DNA of 15,527 nucleotides from Bacteroidota bacterium (lineage in GTDB: Bacteria; Bacteroidota; Ignavibacteria; Ignavibacteriales; Ignavibacteriaceae): assembly GCA_023406915.1 (NCBI GenBank), contig JAEXTR010000346.1:1-15527 (forward strand), given 5' to 3'. The position numbers and the translations under genes are program-made. Position 1 is the first letter of the stretch, and each line of letters opens with the position of its first letter. Below, in pieces: positions 1 through 6,977 of the stretch. A model generated the notes under the pieces. It ran no database searches. It saw nothing but the letters and a program-made list of their open reading frames with translations, and had not been told where the DNA came from.

Positions 1-1065
1 AAAACCTATTTAATTGCAGACCCTCCAAATTTTCTGCTTCCTCATCCATTCAGGTATGATCAGTCGGGTAACCGGCTTTTCGTTTACCAGAGCAACCAGG
101 ATCTACTTGAGATGGATTTCTCTAAGAATATTCCCGGTGCAACATTGATGCGGTCGGCATATCCTGCAGTGGTAAGTACAAACGGTGATTCAATCATGAC
201 TGTAGCCGGCAGACAGGTCAGGGTGTTTTCTCAAAGGTATCAATTTGATGACCCTGGAGGGAATTTCACACACAAAGTATACAAGTATTATTGCGACTCC
301 ATAGGAATTGTGAGATACGACTCGTTAAAGATAGCGACTCAGGGTTATCCATATTTCATGAGAACATCAGCCATTCTGGCTATGGCTCTGATTCACCTTG
401 GTGATACTACAACCTACTATTCTGCACACCACAAACCAAAACTGACAATTGAACCGAAGCAGGCACTCTCGGTAATGCACTATAAGCAGTATTTTACCCT
501 CAGTCATCCACTTACCTCCTACAACCTCGTGTTTGTTGATAAAATCGAGGTTGAACACTATTATAAAAAAATGAATGACAGCATCCCTCTGCCAAAATAT
601 ACTATTGAACCCGGTACTGAACCCGGGCACTATTTTTATATGAACCTCGATTCCTCACTCTTCACCCAGGGCTATACCTATTACTACCGGATCACGGCAA
701 CAGACAAGAGTCTGATCCCGGAAGTCACCACCGTTCCTGAAACGGGATTCTTTGCTGTGAATTATGACCCTGCCGCCTCGGTGGACGATGGTGAACAGCC
801 AAAGACCTTTGCGTTGGAGCAGAACTACCCTAACCCCTTTAACCCATCAACTACCATCAGTTACACCATCCCACAATCCGGAAGGGTTAGCCTGAAAGTG
901 TACTCTGTGCTGGGAAGTGAAGTGGCGACCCTGCATGATGGCTATCAGTCAGCGGGCACACACTCTGTACAGTTCAATGCAGCAGTATTGCCATCTGGCA
1001 CCTACTTCTACAGGTTATCTGCTGATGGAAGGAGCGAAACGAAGAAGTTTGTACTGCTAAAATAG
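1..1065 (+). CDS. C-terminal part of a T9SS-exported surface protein (5' end outside window)
   Basis: The frame is open from base 1 without a stop, so this is the last 354 residues of a longer protein; the first internal ATG is at 112 but nothing suggests it is the start. Residues from about 270 to the end are a type IX secretion sorting domain: QNYPNPFNPS, a VYSVLGSEVATL strand, then FYRLSADG and a Lys-rich end (KKFVLLK). In this family the domain carries the protein across the outer membrane and is cut off or swapped for a surface anchor. The stretch before it is rich in Tyr, Thr and Asp and looks beta-rich; around residues 220-235 (YTYYYRITATD) it resembles the last strand of an Fn3-like fold. 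I recognise no catalytic motif. A secreted or surface-bound product is well supported, its role is not. Confidence 0.9.
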   Translation, partial: KTYLIADPPNFLLPHPFRYDQSGNRLFVYQSNQDLLEMDFSKNIPGATLMRSAYPAVVSTNGDSIMTVAGRQVRVFSQRYQFDDPGGNFTHKVYKYYCDSIGIVRYDSLKIATQGYPYFMRTSAILAMALIHLGDTTTYYSAHHKPKLTIEPKQALSVMHYKQYFTLSHPLTSYNLVFVDKIEVEHYYKKMNDSIPLPKYTIEPGTEPGHYFYMNLDSSLFTQGYTYYYRITATDKSLIPEVTTVPETGFFAVNYDPAASVDDGEQPKTFALEQNYPNPFNPSTTISYTIPQSGRVSLKVYSVLGSEVATLHDGYQSAGTHSVQFNAAVLPSGTYFYRLSADGRSETKKFVLLK

Positions 1066-1074
1066 AGAAGAAGT

Positions 1075-1254
1075 ATGAAGCTTAATGAAAGAAACGGCAA
1101 AATACTGGAAGTTGCAAAACTTGGAATAAAGCAATTAAAAATGGAGTTGACCGAGGAAGAGAAGCTGAGGAAGACCCTTTTGCTGAAGGAGCTTGATATG
1201 ACATTTGAATCTGTTCTTGAGGAAGCTGAAAAGCTCCTCTTAAAAGGTCGCTGA
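1075..1254 (+). CDS. Small charged helical protein, 59 residues, function unknown
   Basis: A short ORF starts 9 bases after the stop of the T9SS protein gene, with a purine-rich AGAGAAGAAG just before its ATG that could serve as ribosome binding site. The product (MKLNERNGKI...) is rich in Glu, Lys and Leu and has heptad-like leucine spacing from about residue 20 to 57 (LTEEEKLRKTL, then SVLEEAEKLLLK), so it should form one or two amphipathic helices or a coiled coil. There is no signal peptide, Cys or membrane segment, so it is probably cytoplasmic. The close spacing suggests co-transcription with the upstream gene. I do not recognise a family. A longer minus-strand frame overlaps it, but that frame is Ser/Phe-rich low-complexity and looks like its shadow. 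Confidence 0.6.
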   Translation: MKLNERNGKILEVAKLGIKQLKMELTEEEKLRKTLLLKELDMTFESVLEEAEKLLLKGR

Positions 1255-1369
1255 AATATTGTGCTGTACTTCACCCCACTGCAATCCCTCCTGATAACAG
1301 CAAAGAAATTGCGCTAGCCTACTAAGGATTTTTTCTTTAATTTTTTGACCTTTTAGAATATAAAGAAAA

Positions 1370-2218
1370 ATGAGTCCAACCGTTCATCGTATCTATATCG
1401 GGACGTTCTTCCTGATTTTTATTGCTGTGCTGGTATTCCTTGTTATCACAGGCTGGGAGTACTATCTTACACCTGTTGAAGAACGTTTTTTTCATGATGC
1501 ACACAACAACCTGAAACCTTCCGGTTTATACGGTCATGGCTACGGGGTTATTGGCTCACTCATGATGCTGGTTGGTGTCTCAGGTTATATGCTCAGGAAA
1601 CGGTTGCCTTCACTGCAGCGGTTGGGTATCCTGAAACACTGGCTGGAGTTTCATATCTTCTTGTGCACCACTGGTCCGCTTCTCGTATTATTTCATACAG
1701 CGTTCAAATTTGGAGGACTGGTAGCAGTCAGTTTTTGGAGCATGGTTGCTGTAGTCCTCAGTGGAATAATCGGCAGGTTCTTATATGTCAGAATTCCCCG
1801 GACTATTCAGGGTAAAGAACTCAGCATTGAAGAACTGCAAAAGGAAAGACTAAAGATCAGTGAGAGGTTGCAACAGAGTAGCGCTGCACCTGATCTGTCG
1901 ACAGATTCCAGTCCAGGAATAATTTCACCTGGTATAAGTGGAATGATGAAAGAGTGGCGGCTTTCCCGAAAGCGAATCAGGGCATTTGTGTTCGAACTTA
2001 ATAAGGCGGATTATGCATCTTCAGACAGAAAATCTCTTCTTAGTCTGTTTCGGAGACAAGAGGAATTGAGACGCCGGATCGTGTCACTGAAGGTGATGCA
2101 GAAGTTTTTTAAATACTGGCACGTAGCGCACCTGCCGTTTGCGCTATTGATGCTTATCGTTATGATAATACACATTGGCGTGGCAGTCGCCTTTGGTTAT
2201 GTGTGGATACTAAAGTGA
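1370..2218 (+). CDS. Five-helix di-heme cytochrome b-like membrane protein
   Basis: A 282-residue inner-membrane protein with predicted helices at about 8-28, 57-75, 93-113, 116-139 and 254-278. Two helices each carry a pair of histidines 14 residues apart: H95 and H109, and H254 and H268. This is the bis-His pattern that binds two stacked b hemes in ferric reductase/NADPH oxidase-type proteins, so I infer that it carries electrons across the membrane. Between these helices lies a charged, probably cytoplasmic region (about 145-248) with helical segments and a Ser/Pro linker. There are no flavin or NAD motifs in the protein itself; those lie in the third gene of the operon. This is the first gene of the six-gene redox operon, 115 bases after the preceding ORF, and it overlaps the next gene by 4 bases. 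The substrate (quinol or flavoprotein) cannot be read from sequence. Confidence 0.8.
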   Translation: MSPTVHRIYIGTFFLIFIAVLVFLVITGWEYYLTPVEERFFHDAHNNLKPSGLYGHGYGVIGSLMMLVGVSGYMLRKRLPSLQRLGILKHWLEFHIFLCTTGPLLVLFHTAFKFGGLVAVSFWSMVAVVLSGIIGRFLYVRIPRTIQGKELSIEELQKERLKISERLQQSSAAPDLSTDSSPGIISPGISGMMKEWRLSRKRIRAFVFELNKADYASSDRKSLLSLFRRQEELRRRIVSLKVMQKFFKYWHVAHLPFALLMLIVMIIHIGVAVAFGYVWILK

Positions 2219-2814
2219 AAACAGTAAAATACTACATCGGTGCTATTCTTGTGATCGTGGTAGCAATGATTATCTTTTTCAGTAACAGTGGTGAGAATGT
2301 TCCTACAGGTTCAGACACACCCCAAATGCAGGGCAAAATGCCGAATGACTCCATTCACAGCAAGCTTGGTGGTAGCGAAAATCCTTCAGCTGGCAACGTA
2401 AATAAGGAGTTTATGTCGCAATTCAATTCCGCAAAGGAAAAAGCAGAGAAGAATCCTGATGACACTGCTGCAGTTAAAGCGTATGCTGACCTGCTCATGA
2501 TGGCTCATCAGCCGGAGAAGGCATTGACATTGTATGAGGGAATCGTAAAGAAATATCCTCGCCGTACTGATGTGTTGACTGAAATGACCTTTATTCATTA
2601 TAATCTGCAAAGACTTGATAAAGCAGAAGCTATTATAAAGGATATTCTGAAAATCGAGCCAAAGAACAGGAAAGCCCTCTACAATATGGGTGCCGTGCAT
2701 GCATCACGAAAAGAGTATCCGCAGGCAAGAGAAATGTGGAACAGGGTGATCAAAGAATTCCCGGGTACCCAGGAAGCAGAATTCGCCGCACAGAATCTGA
2801 CACGGATTCAGTAG
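2215..2814 (+). CDS. Membrane-anchored TPR protein
   Basis: A 199-residue protein with one N-terminal membrane anchor (about residues 6-22), a Ser/Pro/Gly-rich linker, and three TPR helix pairs (about 83-116, 117-150 and 151-184) with the usual Ala, Gly, Tyr and Pro spacing (EKALTLYEGIVKKYP, KALYNMGAVHASRKEYPQA). TPRs bind peptides. In operons for c-type cytochromes, anchored TPR proteins of the NrfG/CcmI type hold the apocytochrome for heme attachment, so a chaperone or assembly role for the two multiheme proteins downstream is a reasonable inference. I chose the GTG at 2215, which overlaps the upstream stop as GTGA, a common coupling arrangement. A GTG at 2203 in the same frame would add four residues and overlap by 16 bases. 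Confidence 0.82.
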   Translation: MKTVKYYIGAILVIVVAMIIFFSNSGENVPTGSDTPQMQGKMPNDSIHSKLGGSENPSAGNVNKEFMSQFNSAKEKAEKNPDDTAAVKAYADLLMMAHQPEKALTLYEGIVKKYPRRTDVLTEMTFIHYNLQRLDKAEAIIKDILKIEPKNRKALYNMGAVHASRKEYPQAREMWNRVIKEFPGTQEAEFAAQNLTRIQ

Positions 2815-2833
2815 TAGTTAAATCCTGGATATC

Positions 2834-4159
2834 ATGGGTTCCAATACGGCAGAACTTCTAATTTATGGTGGCACAGCCCTGACCGGGCTTCTGATTTTCT
2901 ACTGGTATCTCAGGCGGCTCCGCAAGGAGTCTGTGAATACCGAAGAAAGAATCCGGACTGCCCAAAGTGAGGGGTTATTCGAACCCATGACGCTTCACCC
3001 TGTCATTGATCCCGATCGCTGCATCGGCAGCGGTGCCTGTGTGGCTGCATGCCCGGAAGGTGATATTCTCGGCTTGCACAACGGCAGGGCAGTGACGGTG
3101 AATGCTTCCCGTTGTGTGGGGCACAGTGCATGCTTCCGCGCTTGTCCGGTAAGTGCAATTTCGCTGTATATTGGTACAGAAAAACGAGGGGTAGAGCTCC
3201 CTCACGTTACCCCTGAGTTTGAAACAAATGTAAAAGGGATATCGATTGCAGGCGAATTAGGCGGGATGGGACTTATAAAAAATGCCACTGAACAGGGGAA
3301 ACAGGCTGTTGAATTTTTAGCAAAAAAGATCGTGCCTTCTGCGTGTCCGCTTGACCTCATCATTATCGGTGCAGGACCTGCAGGAATTTCTGCAGCACTG
3401 ATGGCAAAAAAACTGAACCTGAAGTTTCAGCTTCTGGAACAACGCACACTGGGTGGAACAATTAACTCTTTCCCCCGTGATAAAATAGTGATGACAGCTC
3501 CTATGGATTTTCCGCTGGCTGGAAAGGTAAAACTGGTCACTACTGACAAAGCGGAGCTGATCAGCCTTTGGAAGCAATTGATCACCAAATATGGGATTCC
3601 AATTCGCGAGAAAGTCTGTGTACGGTCACTATCAGGTAGTGATGGCGATTTTACCGTTACAACTGATAGAGAATCCCTGAAGGCAAAAAAGATTCTTCTT
3701 GCAATCGGTAGAAGAGGAACCCCGAGACGACTTGGAGTGCCTGGTGAGGACCTTGATAAAGTCTCCTACGAAATTCCTGAGCCGGGTGGTATCACCGGCA
3801 AGCATATCCTCATTGTTGGCGGCGGCGATTCAGCTATTGAATGCGCTCTGCTTTTATCTGGTAACCAGAACATGGTTACTATTGCGTACCGTTCAGAGCA
3901 GTTTACCAGGTTAAAGGATAAAAATCGTCAGGCAATCAATTCGGCAATAGATGCGGGCAGTGTGTCAGTGCATTATAAAACAGTAGTCAGTGAGATCCGG
4001 ACCAATTCTGTTATCCTGAGCATGCACGATGCACATCGTGATCACGAAATTCAAAATAATCTGGTCTTCATCCTTGCAGGGGGAGAATTACCTACTGCAC
4101 TGTTGAAAGAGGCAGGTATCTCAATCGATATAAAATATGGAGAAGCCATATTAAAGTAA
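2834..4159 (+). CDS. Membrane-anchored ferredoxin fused to a permuted thioredoxin reductase-like flavoprotein
   Basis: A 441-residue protein. Residues 7-25 form an N-terminal anchor. Residues 57-110 are a two-cluster ferredoxin domain with C63, C69, C73-P and C94, C100, C104-P; both motifs lack the usual second Cys (Ser66 and His97 stand there). Residues 174-430 form an FAD/NAD(P) module of the pyridine nucleotide-disulfide oxidoreductase fold, with GAGPAG at 179-184 and a second nucleotide-binding GGGDSA at 329-334. There is no CxxC redox pair, so it is not a thioredoxin reductase. The segment 128-165 (TNVKGISIAGELGG...) matches the part that normally ends such flavoproteins, which points to circular permutation. 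The likely role is electron exchange between NAD(P)H and the di-heme b protein at the inner membrane. It follows the TPR gene by 19 bases. Confidence 0.85.
   Translation: MGSNTAELLIYGGTALTGLLIFYWYLRRLRKESVNTEERIRTAQSEGLFEPMTLHPVIDPDRCIGSGACVAACPEGDILGLHNGRAVTVNASRCVGHSACFRACPVSAISLYIGTEKRGVELPHVTPEFETNVKGISIAGELGGMGLIKNATEQGKQAVEFLAKKIVPSACPLDLIIIGAGPAGISAALMAKKLNLKFQLLEQRTLGGTINSFPRDKIVMTAPMDFPLAGKVKLVTTDKAELISLWKQLITKYGIPIREKVCVRSLSGSDGDFTVTTDRESLKAKKILLAIGRRGTPRRLGVPGEDLDKVSYEIPEPGGITGKHILIVGGGDSAIECALLLSGNQNMVTIAYRSEQFTRLKDKNRQAINSAIDAGSVSVHYKTVVSEIRTNSVILSMHDAHRDHEIQNNLVFILAGGELPTALLKEAGISIDIKYGEAILK
4139..4152 (+). promoter_or_regulatory. Ribosome binding site and ATT start of the 20-heme cytochrome gene
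   Basis: GGAG at 4139-4142 (within GGAGAAG) lies 7 bases before ATT at 4150-4152, an ideal Shine-Dalgarno distance. The frame is closed upstream by TAA at 4057-4059, and between that stop and GTG at 4291 it contains no ATG, GTG or TTG. The signal peptide and the first heme motif are encoded before 4291, so initiation must occur upstream of it. ATT is the best candidate. Confidence 0.65.
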
Positions 4160-5721
4160 AACTTTTTATAGCCCTGCTGTTAGGTTTATTCCCATGTTAT
4201 GGACAAATCTCACCCGGTGAATTATCCGTAAAGCACGCCTCCCTTGAAGGACTTGATAACTGTACGAAATGCCACGTACTGGGTGAATCGGTGAGCAACG
4301 ATCTTTGCCTGCAGTGTCATACGGAAATCAACACAAGGGTAAAAGCAGGCAAAGGGTATCACTCCAGTAAGGCAATCCGCGGAAAACAATGTTTTACCTG
4401 CCATAGTGAACACCACGGCAGGGGCTTCCAGTTAGTTCGGTTTGACACCAAAGGATTCGACCACAGCCTTACCGGGTACCAGCTTACTGGCATGCACGCT
4501 CAGCAGAAATGCGCTTCCTGCCATGATACGAAGTATATTGCTGACCCAAAGCTGAAGAAAAGAAAGGGTACCTATCTCGGGCTGAAAACAGAGTGCGGCA
4601 GCTGCCATGAAGACCGGCACAACGGTACCGCAGGAAAGTTATGTGGCGATTGCCATACCACAGACTCCTTTAAGCCCGCTAAATCTTTTGACCATAGCAA
4701 AACAAATTTTCAGCTTACCAACAGACACAAGACCGTACCCTGTGAAGGGTGTCATCCTCAGCAGACCAAAGATGGCAAAACATTGCAGCCTTTTACTTCC
4801 AAACCATTTCAGCAGTGCTCAGGCTGCCATGCGGATCCGCATAATGGTAAGTTTGGCGGCGATTGTGCATCATGCCACTCCACTATTTCATTCAGCAGTA
4901 TCAGTAATATTGATAAATTTGATCATTCTAAAACTAATTTCCCTTTGGCAGGAAAGCATATATCCGTTGCCTGCTCGAATTGCCATATCGGCAGCCTTTC
5001 ATCCAAACCAAAGTATGCGAACTGCACAGACTGTCATACCGATTATCATCAGGGCGAATTAGATATAAGTGGTGACTGTGTGAAATGCCATACTACGGAT
5101 GGCTTTTCTCCTTCACGGTTTGGATTGCAGGAGCATGAATCATCTGCCTTCCCACTTACAGGCGCACATCCTGCTGTACCCTGCAGTAATTGCCATTATG
5201 TTGAAAAGGAAGAGAGGTGGAGTTTTAGTGTTCCTTTTCAATCGTGCACATCCTGTCACGCTAACCCTCATGGAACCAGTCTTCCTGCCGTATCACACCC
5301 TGATCAGGAGTGCGTCATGTGCCACACTACTAATCGCTGGCAAGGTGTTACTTATGATCACACCCTGACACAGTTTCCTCTGCTCGGGAAACACAGCTCA
5401 GTTGATTGCAGAAAGTGCCACGTCACTGTTTCGGATGCAACTACCGTCTACACATTCTCAGGAACGAATATGGATTGTTCAGGTTGCCACAATGATCCGC
5501 ACAGAGGGCAGTTCACACAACAAGGGGTGATTGATTGTTCCAGATGCCACACAGAGAATGACTGGTCTCCCTCAAAGTTTGATCATGCAACAACCCGCTT
5601 TCAGCTGAAGGGGAGACATTCAGGATTGCCGTGTGAGAAGTGCCACAAAAAGATTGATACTGTAGATGGTTCGTATATTCAATTCACCTATGAGAGTGTA
5701 AAATGCGGCGTTTGTCACTGA
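4150..5721 (+). CDS. Exported 20-heme c-type cytochrome
   Basis: With an ATT start the product has 523 residues and an N-terminal signal peptide (KLFIALLLGLFPCYG, then Q). I count 20 CxxCH heme-attachment motifs, the first at residues 38-42 and the last at 519-523, directly before the stop. Six units follow a pattern of FDH.KT.F.L.G.H....C..CH, alternating with C..CH.DPH.G.F...C..CH; the extra histidines (FDH, GKH, DPH) can serve as distal ligands, giving bis-His low-potential hemes. The protein should act as a periplasmic or cell-surface electron wire. It overlaps the flavoprotein gene by 10 bases and the next cytochrome gene by 19. GTG at 4291 would drop the signal peptide and the first heme and is rejected. 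The unusual start could also reflect a base error. Confidence 0.88.
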   Translation: MKVKLFIALLLGLFPCYGQISPGELSVKHASLEGLDNCTKCHVLGESVSNDLCLQCHTEINTRVKAGKGYHSSKAIRGKQCFTCHSEHHGRGFQLVRFDTKGFDHSLTGYQLTGMHAQQKCASCHDTKYIADPKLKKRKGTYLGLKTECGSCHEDRHNGTAGKLCGDCHTTDSFKPAKSFDHSKTNFQLTNRHKTVPCEGCHPQQTKDGKTLQPFTSKPFQQCSGCHADPHNGKFGGDCASCHSTISFSSISNIDKFDHSKTNFPLAGKHISVACSNCHIGSLSSKPKYANCTDCHTDYHQGELDISGDCVKCHTTDGFSPSRFGLQEHESSAFPLTGAHPAVPCSNCHYVEKEERWSFSVPFQSCTSCHANPHGTSLPAVSHPDQECVMCHTTNRWQGVTYDHTLTQFPLLGKHSSVDCRKCHVTVSDATTVYTFSGTNMDCSGCHNDPHRGQFTQQGVIDCSRCHTENDWSPSKFDHATTRFQLKGRHSGLPCEKCHKKIDTVDGSYIQFTYESVKCGVCH

Positions 5722-6977
5722 TCACCGCTTTTGCGGTATGTATTACCGGGCTCCTATTGGGGCAGTCACCCCATGGCAGGGATTTTGAAATTGATTGTGC
5801 TAAATGCCATACTGAAACGGCATGGGGAGTGTTACGGAAACCAATGGACTTCAACCACTCCACCACGGCTTTTCCCTTAACCGGCAGTCACACCACTGTG
5901 TCATGCAAATCGTGTCACACGAATCTTCAGTTTAACCCGACACCGACCGAATGTAAAACATGCCACCAGGATGTACATGAAACAACGCTTGGCAATAATT
6001 GCTCGAGCTGCCATACCACGCGGAACTGGATCGTAAACTTTGGGATGGAGCTGCATCAGACAGGTCGTTTCCCCTTGTTGGGCGCACATAGAACCGCCCC
6101 GTGTGAGTCTTGCCACTCCTCTGTTTCAAAACTCCGTTTCGAACCCATGAACACTGAGTGCTTTGAATGTCATAAGAATGACTATGTCGCAGCCCGCAAT
6201 CCAAATCATGTGCAATCAGGATTTCCCACAGATTGCAGATCGTGCCACGGAACCAACAGCTATGGCTGGGTACCTGCCAGTTTTGATCATGCAGTCTTTC
6301 CTTTGACCGGAGGGCATAGTCAGGTTCAATGTTCTTCCTGCCATACATCCGGGCAGTACGCCGGTACATCATCCATTTGTGCAACCTGTCATACACCAGA
6401 CTTTCAAACAGCGGTTGATCCGCCACACAATGGAGTAGGATTCTCAACCGATTGCGCTCAGTGCCATACCACTAACCGGGGTTGGGCTCCCGCCGGATTT
6501 CCTTCTCATGATCTTGTATTTCCCCTGACGGGTGCCCATGCAGCAATAAAGAACGATTGCAGACAGTGTCATAGTCTTGGGTATACAGCAATTATGGCAA
6601 TGTGTTATTTCTGTCATCAGCCGGATTACGCAGCAACAGTGAATCCACCACACTTGTCAGCCGGATTCCCGCAGCAGTGTGAGACCTGTCATACAACATC
6701 TGCCTGGACACCGTCAACCTTTGATCATGACGGACTCCATTTTCCTATCTATTCCGGCAGACATAGAAATGAATGGAATGCATGTCGGGATTGCCATACT
6801 ACTCCCTCTAATTTCACAATCTTTAGCTGCGTAGACTGTCATGAACATAACCGCACTGATATGGACCGTGAACACAGGGATGTACCCAACTATATATATA
6901 ACAGTCTTGATTGCCTTAGCTGCCACCCTGATGGTGAGGATAACACACCTATGAAAAGACAAAAGGGTATCTTATGA
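5703..6977 (+). CDS. Exported 16-heme c-type cytochrome
   Basis: A 424-residue protein with a signal peptide (MRRLSLITAFAVCITGLLLG, cleaved near Q21) and 16 CxxCH motifs, the first at residues 32-36. The heme units resemble those of the gene before it: five copies of a FDH/HD..FPLTG.H....C..CH pattern, mixed here with C..CH.PDY.....PPH..GF...C..CH units. The mature N-terminus SPHGRDFEIDCAKCH corresponds to the second half of the unit whose first half, CGVCH, ends the preceding protein. The last heme is about 20 residues before the C-terminus and is followed by an acidic then basic tail. There is no T9SS domain. The likely role is to pass electrons between the 20-heme protein and the barrel encoded next, in the periplasm or inside the outer-membrane pore. 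Its start is set by the signal peptide, and its stop overlaps the next ATG (ATGA). Confidence 0.92.
   Translation: MRRLSLITAFAVCITGLLLGQSPHGRDFEIDCAKCHTETAWGVLRKPMDFNHSTTAFPLTGSHTTVSCKSCHTNLQFNPTPTECKTCHQDVHETTLGNNCSSCHTTRNWIVNFGMELHQTGRFPLLGAHRTAPCESCHSSVSKLRFEPMNTECFECHKNDYVAARNPNHVQSGFPTDCRSCHGTNSYGWVPASFDHAVFPLTGGHSQVQCSSCHTSGQYAGTSSICATCHTPDFQTAVDPPHNGVGFSTDCAQCHTTNRGWAPAGFPSHDLVFPLTGAHAAIKNDCRQCHSLGYTAIMAMCYFCHQPDYAATVNPPHLSAGFPQQCETCHTTSAWTPSTFDHDGLHFPIYSGRHRNEWNACRDCHTTPSNFTIFSCVDCHEHNRTDMDREHRDVPNYIYNSLDCLSCHPDGEDNTPMKRQKGIL

Noticed and set aside
4291..4299. GTG at 4291 as start of the 20-heme cytochrome
   Set aside because: It would cut off the signal peptide and the first CxxCH motif, both encoded in frame upstream.
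5932..6447. Minus-strand open frame of 171 codons inside the 16-heme cytochrome gene
   Set aside because: It lies opposite repeated CxxCH codons, which lack stops on the other strand; the protein has no motif or signal peptide and looks like a shadow.
4150..6977. CRISPR-like or tandem DNA repeats in the cytochrome genes
   Set aside because: The repetition is at protein level (heme motifs with varied codons), without conserved repeat length or spacers at DNA level.
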